Assembly: GCF_018691265.1 (NCBI RefSeq)
Contig: NW_024881300.1
Span: 701,046 to 765,045 of the forward strand
DNA from: Tyto alba
Taxonomy: Eukaryota > Chordata > Aves > Strigiformes > Tytonidae
Reading direction: 5' to 3'
DNA length: 64,000 nucleotides
Shown here: positions 21,863 to 32,475 of the stretch, in pieces
Numbering within the stretch: the stretch's first letter is position 1
Layout: each line of letters starts with the position of its first letter
Made by a program: the position numbers and the translations under genes
Notes under the pieces: model-generated
Told to the model about the DNA's origin: nothing
Database searches by the model: none
What the model saw: only the letters and a program-made list of their open reading frames with translations

Positions 21863-24800
21863 TTATCCAGAGGTGTTGCTGACAGAGCCCATCTTGCTCC
21901 GGCGGTGCACGGTGACATACCAGAGGCAGATGAAGAGACCTGTGGGCGCGTGGCAACGAGGTCACTGCCGTGGGTGCACCAAGCTCCTGCAAGGAGCAAG
22001 AAGGTGACAAGGACCCTGCTGCTCCCAAACCAGGGGGTGCCCATCCCCCCCCAGAACCCCCTACCCAACCCCCTGGTGTTCCCCATTGACCTTGCAGGGA
22101 GTTGAGGATGGTGAAGAGGTAGAGCTGGGGGATGAGGAAGACGCCGAAGCTGAAGAAGGCCAGGCCCCAGGTGGTGCCCAGCAGGCAGGTGAGCCCCAGC
22201 ACCGTCGCCCAGTCCTTCCTCGCCTGCCCCTTCTGCCGCTGCATCCTCCGCAGTATCATCACCACCCTCCCCAGCACCAATGTGTTGAAGAGCAGGATGA
22301 GGCTGGCATAGCAGAGGGTGGCGTGATGGGCCGGCGGGCTGGTGAGCCAGCACCTGGCAAAGGGGACTCTCTTGGGGACAAGGCCCAGAACCCCTGAGAA
22401 GGAGCTGGGCGTGGCGGCAGCTGCCCCTACACGTGGTGAGATGGAGGTGGGCAGTCGGCAGAGCCAGACTCACCAAAAGGTAGCACCCAGCCGAGCTACG
22501 GCCGGCTCCTGCTGGCCCAAGCCCTGGGTCAGCCCCACGTGCCAGCGGTGACTGGGATGCCCAGGCTGCGTGGGGTGCCCAGTGTGCCCGGCACGTCCAG
22601 AGTGCCTGATGCGCCCAAAGGTGCATGGTGTGCTTGGAGAGCCCAGGGTGCCTGGGGTGCTCAGGGTGCGTGCTGTGCCTGGGGTGCTTGGGGTGCATGC
22701 TGCGCCCAGGATGCCTGGGGTCCATGGGGTGCCCGGGGAGCTGGCAGCCCCCTTCACTCACATAGTCACATTGCTGTAGCCTTCGGAGGTGCTGATGGTG
22801 TGGTATCCATATGTATCTCTCCTGAAGACAAAAACAGCCACCACGGCCAGGGTGGGCAGACCTGCGGGCCCGGGGACAGGCTGTGTGAGGCCATGCCGGG
22901 GCCACCGCGCTGCGGGCAGGCACGGGCGAGCCGCGCTGGGTGGGTGCCCACTCACCCCACGCGAAGAGGCTGAGCTTGAGGAGGTAGTGCCGGATGTAAA
23001 CATTGTAGACCTTGACAAGGAGGAGGAGGAGGTGGAAGGCCTCAGCAGCCATCCATGCCAGGGCGCAGAGGAGGCTGGCATGCAGCAGGGCGGCGGTGAC
23101 CCGGCAGAGCCCCTCGGCGCCGGTGGCCAGCGGCTCGCTCAGCAGGAAGCTGCAGTTGAGCAGGAGCAGCGCGGCCAGGAGGTGCATGTGGATCCTGGTC
23201 GTGTTGTCCCTCAGTTGCTTCCTGCAAGGGGCGGGAGGGGCAGGGGGGTGCCGGTGGGTGCCCGCCGGATGGCCCGGCACTGCATGGCACGGCGCGGCGC
23301 GGCATGGAGAAGCGTGGCGTGGCGTGGCACGACCTGGCATGGCACAGCCCCGCGTGGCGTACACAGCACGGCACGGCGCGGCTCTACCTGGGGAAGCAGC
23401 AGAGCAGGAGGGTGCAGAGGGTGGCAGCAGCCGAGAGGGAGCAGCCGATGGTGCTGATGTGGGTCAGTGATGCCAGCTGGGCCGGGCTCAGGGCGCCCGC
23501 CGGGACCTGCCGGTGCCGGAGGGAGGGGATGAGCTGGGGCAGGTCCCACAGCAGCACCCACCCACTGGGAAACTGGCGGGGGGGGGGGGCTTGCAAAACC
23601 ATCCCCCTGGCCACCCTCTCCTGCAGGAAACCCCCCATACCCCCCCCACCCTACATCCCATAGCCCCACATACACCCCATAGCCCCACATACACCCCATA
23701 GCCCCATATACACCCCATAGCCCCATATACATACATGTTGTACCCCCACACCCATCTACACCCACACCTCCAGGGAGGAGGAAAAAAGATGGAGGGAAGG
23801 GGAAAGGAGGAAGGAGAAAGGAGGAAGAGGGGAATGAGAAAGGAGGATGGAGGATCGACAAAGGTGGAAAGAGGGAAGAAGGAAGTGGGAAGGAGGGAAA
23901 TAGAGAAGGAGAAAGGAGAAAGGAGGAGAGGGGAGGAGGAAAGAAGGAAGGAGGAGGAAGGAGGAAGCAAAAAGGAGGGCGGGAGAAAGGAAGATGAGAA
24001 AGATGGAAGGAGAGAAGGAGGAAGGAGGGAAGAAGGAAGCAGGAAGGAGAGAAATAGAGAAGGAGGAAGGAGAAAGGAGGGAGAGGCAAGGAGGGAACAA
24101 GGGAAGGAGGAAGAGGGAAAGAGGAAAGAAGGAAGGAGGAGGAAGCAGCAAGGAGGGGAGGAAGAAACATGGGGGTAGGAGGAAGAAGGAAGGAAGAAGG
24201 GGGGCGGAAGAGGGAAGGAGGAAGAAGGGAGGAAGAAGAGGGAAGGAGGGCTGTGGACCAGCAGGACGGCGAAGTAGGTGAGGTGGTTGCAGTGGCAGAT
24301 AACGGTGCCCGCCCTGTGCGTGGTCTCGCAGCCCGCCCTGCTCCAGCTGCCTGTGCTGCCCGCGCCTGCCAGAGAGCCGCTGTCGGAGGGTGGCCCAGTG
24401 GCCAGGGGACGGGGACATCGAGGGGATGTCGAGCCCAACCAGGGCTGCCCAGGAGGCGGATGGGCAATGCCTTCAGGGTGGCACCGAGCTGGCATTGCCC
24501 CCGTCCTGGCCACAGCCACGCTTACCAGCTTCGGGCTGCCAGAAGACACAGGTGGCGTTGGAGGCATCCTGGTGGGAAGGGGAGAGAGGGGGAGAGCTGG
24601 GGACTCTGTCTGCTCGCCGGGGACCCCAGAAACCTTCTGGTCGCAATGCAAAGAGGGGACACTTTCTCTTTCCCCAGCTCCAGGGGAAACACTGGTGTTG
24701 GGGACCCCCCCTGCTTGTGCCCATGGTGGAGTCCTGCTCACCAGCACCATGTCGTGCCAGAACTGGATCTCCACGGGTTGGCTGAGCCCAGCCACGTGTC

Positions 24801-26610
24801 CGCTCTGCAGGAAGGCTCCCAGCACATTGTTGTTCAGCACAGAGCTGTTGTGAGCATCCTGCAAGAGTCAGGGTGCCTGCAGGGAGAGTCCTGGGTCCCC
24901 AGGACGTCCTGCCCACCCTCAAGCATCTCAGCAGGGGGGAGGTGATGGGGCAGGCATGCTGTTGGCCGAGGATGCTTGGGGGGCTCCGTACAAGGACCTG
25001 CGGCTCACCTGGAAAATGCAGGGGCTGTCAATGTAGATGCAGACAAGCTTCTGCTCCACTCCCCGCGCCTGGACGCTCTCTACAAGCTCCGCTGGGAATT
25101 TCATGGCGTGCCCGAGCCTCCTGCTGCCACCCGGCTTCACATCCTGCGCCGGTGGGCAGGGGAGAGATGGGTTTGTCCACCCTGTGCTTGGCTGGCTCGG
25201 GGGGGGGGTGGGTCAGGGTGCTGCCCCAGCTCCCCCCTCTAGCAAAACCACCCCAGTTACCGGCGTGGCCCTGCAGCGTCCACCGGCTCCAGCAGCAGCT
25301 CCAGCTCTGCCGCTGTGCCTGTGGACACACAGATTTGGCAGCTGCTCCCACCTTGATGTCAGAGCCCCCCCAGCCCGTAGCACACAGCGGGGCTGCAGGT
25401 GGCAGGTCCATCACCCCTGGGTGGGCACGCCTGTCCCATCAGCCCTGCCGTGGGGTGAGCACGTGGCAGAAGACATCAACGCCGGGACGCTTTCCCAGTG
25501 GGATTCCACACCTTGGTGGGCTCCCTCGGATGGTCTCTGCTCCCAGGTCCCAAGCGGGGGGTCCTGGCTGGCAGGCAGGCACCCCTGCCTCCAAACCCTG
25601 CCTTGTCCTGCCAGAAGGGACCTGGGGCCGGAGCAGTCGGACCTCCGTGGCAGTGCAGCCCCACAGCCAGGGGAAGTGCCGCAGTGCCCCCGCGCACCCG
25701 CCTTGCACCGGGACAGGGAAGTCACCCCACACGCTCTCTGCCACAGTTTCCCTCTCCCTTCCCACTGTGGGAAGCTGGGGGACAGGGCTTCCCTCATCAA
25801 AAATCAGAAGAGCTTCAGGATGGAAGTCCTGGCTCTCAACTGCAGAAACACACACACGCACACACAGAGCTTTAGAAGCCCCCAGATTTGTCACAGTGAC
25901 AGTGCTGGGGACATGCAGCCATAGCTGCCTGCGACACACCCCAGCAGAGCCGCATCTCAGGAGGCTTTGCTGGTGTAAAGCATCCTTGGAGGATGATGGA
26001 AGCTCAGTGTGGGCAAGTGGCAACCACCCCAGCATCCCCCCAGCACCTCCCACCAGGGGTGGAGGGACTGAGGGAGCCAGGGAGACACAGGCATCCCCCT
26101 GGGAATAGCTCCGGCAGTGCAGGGGAACCAACCATCCTGCTGCTGAGGTGTAACCCCCTGAAGTGCTCAGTCATGAACTTGAACACATAGATCTCGATCA
26201 TGTCGCCTGTGAAGTTGTATTTCTCTTGGTGGGCCAGCTTCTCCTCCAGCCAGTTTAACCTGCACAGGGAGGGTGTTTGGAGCAGGGTGCAGCAGGATCC
26301 ATCCCCCGTGGGTCTGGGGGATCTGGGGGACAGTGGGGTGGGAGCCGGCACTCACCTCTCCCTGGCACGGCGGGTGCTGCCACAGCCCTGCTGCAGCTCC
26401 TTCTCCAGGGTGTCCACTTCACTCCCCAGATCTAATGGAGCCAGTTTGGGAGCTGAGCCCCAGCATACAGCACCCTGCCCCGCTCCCCTGCCCGGGGAGC
26501 CCTGAACGGCCCCAATGCCGGGATGGGAGATGTCCCTTACCTTGATCCTGCAGGACACAGTCGGTGAGGCAGAGGATGAGGATGATGAGCGTCGGGCTGG
26601 GCATCGCCAT
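21863..26610 (-). CDS. ADGRG5: Adhesion G protein-coupled receptor G5 (GPR114)
   Basis: Twelve coding exons: 26610-26541, 26431-26356, 26259-26133, 25143-25009, 24858-24742, 24568-24526, 24365-24259, 23506-23388, 23221-22956, 22861-22762, 22353-22091 and 21939-21863. They give about 499 aa (human 528). Signal peptide MAMPSPTLIILILCL. The short GAIN-type ectodomain has GHAMKFPAEL and SSVLNNNVLGA, close to human GPR114 as I recall it, then TCVFWQ and the GPS CHCNHL|TYF, with cleavage at about L218/T219. The 7TM region includes LGTTWGLAFFSFGVF in TM6. An acceptor at 26621/26620, just before the start codon, suggests a noncoding exon further right. Two donors are weak: GTCCAC after the GPS exon and GTCAAT at 22090. 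Mammalian GPR114 is a Gs-coupled leukocyte receptor. Confidence 0.92.
22545..22745. repeat. Degenerate GGTGCNTGGG-type minisatellite in an ADGRG5 intron
   Basis: About 200 bp of imperfect 9-18-bp units around ggtgcctggg lie within the intron between the exons ending at 22762 and starting at 22353. Frames are open through it, but no domain is encoded. Confidence 0.75.
23640..23760. repeat. Tandem repeat of cccatag/ccccatatacac units
   Basis: About five imperfect copies of a roughly 19-20-bp unit (ccccatagccccatatacac) lie in the intron between the GPS exon and the TM1 exon of ADGRG5, directly beside the polypurine tract. Confidence 0.85.
23771..24250. repeat. 480-bp polypurine/polypyrimidine tract
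   Basis: The plus strand is almost only A and G (ggaggaagga variants) with few interruptions, so the ADGRG5 sense strand is polypyrimidine. It lies in the GPS-to-TM1 intron and starts 9 nt from the GPS exon end. As a pure pyrimidine strand cannot contain stop codons, all sense frames are open; none is a gene. Such tracts can form triplex (H-DNA). Confidence 0.95.
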
Positions 26611-26619
26611 GGTCCTCTC

Positions 26620-28130
26620 CTGCAGAAGGCACCCAGACCTGGGCAGCTCCCTGGAGCCCCCACCCAGGCACCCTGGGACCTTGGCCCTTTCCCACACACT
26701 GGCCGCAGGACAAAGATGGGGTGCTGGCAGCTTCCCCCCACCCCCAGCAGCCAAGCCCCACCGAAGCCACTGTGGCAGCAAAGCCCCAGCCCAGAAGCAC
26801 CAAGCAGCTACGCTGGCAGCAGGACGAGGAGGAAGGTGTTTGCCACAGGAACGAAGGTGCAAGCCACCCTTTGCATCTGCTTTACCATTAAGGCTGTAAA
26901 ACTGGGGGGGGGGGGGGAACGCTTCTGCCTCCCTGCCCCCAACAGGGACTTGGACCTTGCTGCCATCCCAGCCCCTGGCTGCAAACGAAGGGGCACCGGC
27001 ACGCTCTGCCGTGGTGCCAGGGCTTGCTGGCAGTGGCCCAGCACCGAGCTGGGGAGGAGGAAGCATCCACAGTGCAGGGTGGGGGGGAAGGTGACTGGTA
27101 ACAAGATTTGCATCCATTGCAACACCTCACCCAGAGCTGCTCACGGCAACGCCGGCCGCGGTAACACCCCTGGCACTGAGAGCAGCCAGGGAGAGAGGCT
27201 ATGAGTCCAGCGGTGCCGGGGTGCAACCCCAACGGGCAAATGGTTCTTACTGTGGACGCAGTGATGGGATTGATGCTTGGAGATGCTGAGGCTGCCAACG
27301 GCCAGGGCAGCCGGAGCCTCCCAGGGCAGGAGCAGCAGCCCAGCTGCCTGCACAGGCTGCCCTCTGACCCCCAGCGAAGGACAGCCACCGCATCCCCTTT
27401 GGGATGATTTTGCAATAAATAACCCTTTTACTTCTCACCGATGTAACCCCCGGATCCCCGGGGCGCCCGACGCAGGCGCTTGGCCCAACCTCTCCCGCCA
27501 CCCATCAATGCTGAATGCTCCCCCCCCATCACCTCCAAGCCGAAGAGATCATCGTTCCTGCACCCTCCGGAAATGGCAGGGTGGGGGTGTCACTTCGTGT
27601 GAGTTTTGCCTTCACGGGCAGCAGCTCGGTGCCCTGGTGAGCCCCCCGCGCTGCGCCAGCCCCCCACATCCCCCCCCTTGCTCCTACCTCGGGCACAGGG
27701 CAGCTCTCGGCATCGGCAGCACCACGGTGGGGTCGGCTCGGCCTGAGCGGTGGTTGGGGCGGCAGAAAAGGAAGCGTTTGTATGCAGATGAGCAGATTAA
27801 ATCAAGAGAGCTTTTCAATTTCCTTTTGCTTACACTTTTTCACAGCCTGGTGATTTACCGGTGCAGGGGGGAGCATCCCCAGCCCCTCCAAACCCCAAGG
27901 ACACGGCAGATGGCTGCAATTCAGCATAGCCCAAAGACAACCTGCTCCCCGGGCATATTTGATATAATTAGCCTTCTGCCTCTAACGAGCTTCTCCCCAC
28001 CACCAGCTCACCAGCAGCCCCTGCTCTCCCGTGCTGAGGAGCCCAGCCAGCTGCTGCAGCAGCACCGGCACCAGCCGGGCAGGAGCCGGGCTCCAGGTGG
28101 AACACCAGCGTGGTATGGTTTGGTAAGTGT
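26620..28130. other. ADGRG5 upstream region, no coding exon recognised
   Basis: The ADGRG5 promoter and its noncoding first exon are expected here, but no border can be fixed. An AT-richer block at 27776-27990 contains tatgcagat, gatttaccgg and tataattagcc and stands out against the GC-rich neighbourhood. It could be a conserved noncoding element. Confidence 0.4.
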
Positions 28131-29818
28131 GGGAAGTCAAGCCAACGGAGCAGGCAGCCAGGTGAGAAAGGAAACGATATGGATGCTGGGAGCAAGGACA
28201 GGCGATGTGGGAGGACTACGGAGATGCCCTCCGCCGCTGTAGGGAGAGAATTTGTGCGGCCAAAGCTCGATTAGTGTTCAAGCTGGCCAGCGCTGTGAAT
28301 GACAGCCAAACCAGCTTTTTTAAAAATATATTAACAGAATAAGGAGAATCGCAGATAGCATTGGTCCGTTGCTTGATGAGGTTGGTCACCTCACAAATAG
28401 GGACACAGACAAAGCGGAGCTGTTTAATGGCTTCTTCGCCTCTGTCTTCAACAGCGACGATGGGCCCTGGAACTGCCAGAGCCCTGTGCTGGAAGACCCT
28501 GCATGACTGGAGGGTTGATAAACTCCCAGCTGACCTTGAACTTGTTTGAGGCTTGCTGCTCCATCTGGATGCGCATGAGTCTACAGGGCCCAGTGGGATT
28601 CATCCCAGGGTACTGAAAGTGCTGGCCGACGGCATCGTGCGACCTCTCTCTATTATTTTTCAACGGTCTTGGGAGTCTGGAGAGGTCCTAGTTGACTGGA
28701 AGCTGGCAAATGTTGTCCCACTTTTCAAGAACGGTGAGAAGGAAGACCCTGGTAATTACAGGCCTATCAGTCTCACTTCAGTGCCTGGTAAAATTATGCA
28801 GAAGGTTATTCTGGGAGTTACTGAAAAACACTTGAGAAGCAACGCAGTCATTGGTCATAGCCAGCATGGGTTCACGGGGGGAAGGTCCTGCTTAACCAAC
28901 TCCATTCCCTTTTATGACAAGGTCACCCACCTAGTTGACCGAGGGAAGCCAGTAGATGTGGTGGGTTTGGATTTTAGCAAGGTTTTTGATACTATCTCTC
29001 ACAGTATCCTTCTGGATAAAGTGACCAGCACACAGATAGACGAGTCCCTCATACACTGGCTGACGGGTTAGATTCAAAGAGTTATAGTCAATGGGGTCAC
29101 ATTAGGCTGGCAGCCAGTCACCAGTGGGGTTCCCCAGGGTTCAATTTTAGAGCCAGTGCTCTTTAATGTTTTTATAAATGATCTGGACACAGGACTCAAA
29201 CGTACATTAAGTACGTTTGCCAACAATACTAAACTAGGAGAAGCTGTGGACTCCCTGGAGGGTAGAGAGGGCTTATAGAGAGATCTGGGCAGACTAGAGA
29301 CCTGGGCAATCACCAATCTTATGAAATTTAACAAGAGCAAATGCTGGATTCTCCACCTGGGATGGGGTAATCCTGGTTATAGGTACCAACTGGGGGACGA
29401 GAGGCTGGAGAGCAGACCTGCGGAAAGAGATGTGGGGGTTTGGGTTGATGGCAAGTTGAGTGAGAGTGTGTCCAGAGGAGAGCTGCCAGGATGGTGAAGG
29501 GTCTCAAGGGCAAGACTTATGAGGGGCAGCTGAGGTCACTTGGAGAAGAGAAGGCTGAGGGGTGACATGAGGAAATGGGATGAAGCTGCATCAGGAAAAG
29601 TTCAGAATGGACATTAGGAAAAGGTTCTTTACCAAAAGGGTGGCCAGTCACTGGAATAGGCTCCCCAGGGAAGTGGCCACCTCACCAAGCCTGTCAGAAT
29701 TCAGGGAGTATCTGGATGATGCTCTTAATCATATGGTTTTGTCAGAGTTAATCCTGCATGGAGCAGGGAGTTGGACTTGATCCTAATGGGTCCCTTCCAG
29801 CTTGAGGTATTCTATGAT
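28130..29818 (+). mobile_element. CR1 LINE copy, 5'-truncated and decayed
   Basis: Reverse-transcriptase segments are readable on the plus strand. An open stretch 28553-29071 carries GPSGIHPRVLK, NYRPISLTS, QHGFTGGRSC and DFSKVFDTISHSILLDK; after the stop at 29069-29071 come GVPQGS and FANNTKLG. The catalytic FADD box reads FANN (29216-29227), and further stops occur (29276). Internal deletions are likely near 29460 and 29575. The 3' end shows the CR1 hallmarks: gggtcccttccagcttg followed by attctatgat. CR1 encodes an endonuclease/reverse transcriptase that moves by target-primed reverse transcription; this copy cannot. The left edge is uncertain by about 60 bp. Confidence 0.93.
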
Positions 29819-30872
29819 ACTACAGTACGATGATAATGCTGGGATGGAGCTGGCATCCTCTGTGCCACCCCCAGCCACAGCTCCCCAGCAATGGCAGCTG
29901 GCCCATCCAGAGGGAAAAAGGTCACCGTTTTTGTTTTGTTTTTGTTTTTTTGTTTTTTTCCCAAAATGGTTAGATTTGCCCCAAAAGGCTTCACCTTCTG
30001 CTCCAGGGGCTGCTGGATCCAATTGCAGGGACGTGGTCACATGCAGAGGAGCAGGGAGCGGGGACAACTCAGCCACACCGGCGCCCACCACAGGGCAGCA
30101 ATGCCACCCGGTGCTTGTCCAGCACTTGGAGCCACACATGCAATGAGTCTCCAGGTCTCAGTTCACAGCATGGGGCAACAGTCTGCCTCCACCTGAAGAC
30201 GGGAGCCCTTTGGGCACAGCCAGGCACCCTGGGCCAGGCTGGAAACCCAGAGCTGAGGGAGAAGGGTATCAGGAGGATGGGTCACTGTCCACATCCTTAG
30301 GTGACACACCCTGGGCCAAAGAGGTTTGATTTTTGAAAGGGCAAAAAACACATATCCCAGGATGCTGCAACGCATCCTTGAACTCTCCAGTGTGACCGAG
30401 ATGCTCACGTACAAGCAAACAGTAAAGACACTTGGAAAAAACTTTACTGGCTTTCAAATCCCAGTTTTAGTGCCGGGAGTGGGTTAAAACCCCAACCCGC
30501 CTGCACGCACCAGCAGCTCTGGCCAAACCGCCTGCAAAATCGCTTTACCGGCTGCAAGCAAAGCCGCCTGTTTGGGCTTCCCTGGCACAAAACGCAGGGA
30601 TAGGGGCGTGGGAGAGCAAAGAATCCCCTGCCTCCAGCTTTTTGGGGTTGTTTCCAGCAGAAAAATACTGGGCTTGGAAGGAACATGCATAGGCATTTGC
30701 AGTTTTGCTTTAATTTTACTTATTTTTCCCTGCTCTGCTTAATGCTGGGAGAGAAGAGTGTGTCAGCGTCCCACAGCATCATTTCCACATCCCATGCGAC
30801 ACAAATCCTCTTGGCCGTTTGTATTTCCCAATTTTTTGGCTGAAGAGCATCCAGCAATGGGAAAAACACCGG

Positions 30873-30874
<2 letters not shown>
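29819..30874. other. Intergenic DNA between the CR1 and the CCDC102A upstream block
   Basis: No exon was recognised. A T/G-rich tract (ttttgttttgtttttg) lies at 29926-29962. Nothing else can be supported. Confidence 0.5.

Positions 30875-30906
<32 letters not shown>
30875..30906. repeat. (GT)16 dinucleotide microsatellite
   Basis: A perfect GT run on the plus strand, at the left edge of the CpG-rich block upstream of CCDC102A. Confidence 0.97.
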
Positions 30907-30908
<2 letters not shown>

Positions 30909-31199
30909 AAATGGCGCTTTGGGGCTTTGCTGCTCGGCTGGGAGCAGGATGGAGCCAGCACCAGGCTGCGTGGGGATGCAGGGGCAAGCGCTGCGCGGCC
31001 ACTCAGGACGCGCCCACCTCTGGGGACACCCCCAGGTCCCCACCCGAACGCCAGCTTCTGCCCGACGGATTCGGAGCAGGGGGGTGGCAGCCCTGCGGGA
31101 GCAGCCAGAGCCCCGGGGGTGCAGGGTCAGGCTCTGGCCCCCGGCGTGGCCGGCAGCTGCGGGAGCGCCCCAACCCTGAAGAGGCCCAGGCTGCAAAGA

Positions 31200-32350
31200 G
31201 AAGCGGGGGCCGAGCTGAAATCTGGCAGCAGCAGCCCCACGTCCCTCGCACTCGCGCGCCGGCCCGCCTGTGCGCCAACGCCCGCGAGCGTGCCACGCGC
31301 GAGCACGCACCCGCGCCAGCCCCCCCCCCCGCTCCGTGCCCCCCCGCTCGTGTGTGTGACCACCCGTGGGCGAGCACGCTGCCGCGCGGGCCCGCAAGGC
31401 CCACGAGTAACCGCGCAACCCCGTGCAGCCTGTCGCGCGCAAGACTTTCGGGCGCGCGAGCGGGCCGGCGGCGCGCGGGCCGGCACCACCCCGCGCGCGC
31501 GCTCCTGGGCGCAGACACTCGCGCGCGAGCCGCCCGCCCGCAAACGAGCCGCCCCGCGGGCGAAACACGCGCCCGCGCGTGCAACCACGCGTGCGCGTCG
31601 CCGTGCGCGGCCTCCCACGCGCAAACACCCGGGCGAAGCCCCCCACGCGCATAACCACTTGTAAGCCCGCGCGGGTAGCGAACACACACACACACACACA
31701 CACACACGTGGCAAAAGCGGCGTGGAAGCCCCCCACGGAGGCAGGACACGCACCCGCGCCCACGGGCTTGGCTGCGGCGGAGGGACCGGCCCCTCGCCGG
31801 CGCGGGCGGGGGGCGGGAGCGGCGGGGGGAGGAGGAGGAGGGGGGGGGGGGGAGGAGGAGGAGACTCGCCCGGCAGCGCCCCGGCCCGCGCGGGCTGCCC
31901 GCTCCGCCGCCGCCACCGGTGAGGGAGCGGGCCGGGGCGGCGGGCGGGCGGGCGGGACGCGGCACCGGCGCGACGGGAAACTTGCGGGAAACTTTAGCGG
32001 TGGGGGGGGGGGGGGGGGGGAGGTGTTGGGCGGGGGGAGGAGGGGAGCAACCGCGGCAGGACGAGCCGGGCCGGGCCGTTCCGGGCGGTTCCGGGCTGAA
32101 GGGCCCCGGTCCGAGCCGCGCCGGGCGGTACCGGTCGCACCGGGCCCGGCGGGGCGGGGCGGGCGCGGAGGAATGCGGCGGTTCCCGCGGGCCGGGGCGC
32201 GTCACCGCCCGCGGCGGAGTGGCAGCGCCCCCGGCCAATGGGGAGGCGCGTGGGGCGGGCGGGTCCGCCCCCGCCGGGAGCCCGCGGCGGGCGGTGAAGG
32301 GAGGGGGAGGGGGGTGGCGGGCCACGCGTGCTCCCCGTGGGCGCTGCACG
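31200..32350 (+). promoter_or_regulatory. CpG island, probable CCDC102A promoter and first exon
   Basis: An extremely CpG-dense block with many cgcg and gcgc strings. A donor caccg|gtgagg at 31918/31919 could end a noncoding exon 1. The next exon would begin after ctcccgcag at 33580 and contains the CCDC102A start codon 58 nt downstream. G-runs and (g/a)-rich tracts at 31815-31862 and 31995-32020 are assembly-sensitive. The exon model is inference. Confidence 0.55.
31682..31708. repeat. (CA)13 dinucleotide microsatellite
   Basis: A perfect CA run on the plus strand, that is, the same repeat as the GT run at 30.9 kb but inverted and 0.8 kb away. Confidence 0.97.
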
Positions 32351-32475
32351 CTGCTCCACGCGTGCTCCCCGTGGGCGCTGCAGGGGTGCCGGTGCTCCCG
32401 CAGGTGTTTGCGCGGCTGCCCGTGCTCCCGTGGGAACCCCATGGGTGCCGGTGCTCCCGTGGGCGTTGCACCCAC
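32318..32475. repeat. GC-rich imperfect tandem repeat (gtgctcccgtggg units)
   Basis: Five to six spaced copies of cgtgctccc(c)gtggg with gcgctgca or gtgccg linkers lie in the putative first intron of CCDC102A. Confidence 0.8.

Noticed and set aside
23211..24864. Open frames of 220-458 codons on the minus strand rich in Leu/Pro/Ser/Phe
   Set aside because: They run through ADGRG5 exons and the polypyrimidine intron tract; pyrimidine-only DNA cannot contain stop codons.
25439..26131. Possible extra ADGRG5 exon (minus strand, near 25.4-25.85 kb)
   Set aside because: The flanking exons 26133 and 25143 join directly in phase 0 and match the human ectodomain without an insert.
28553..29071. 172-codon reverse-transcriptase frame as a host gene
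   Set aside because: It is the longest undamaged piece of a decayed CR1 LINE, with RT motifs continuing after its stop codon.
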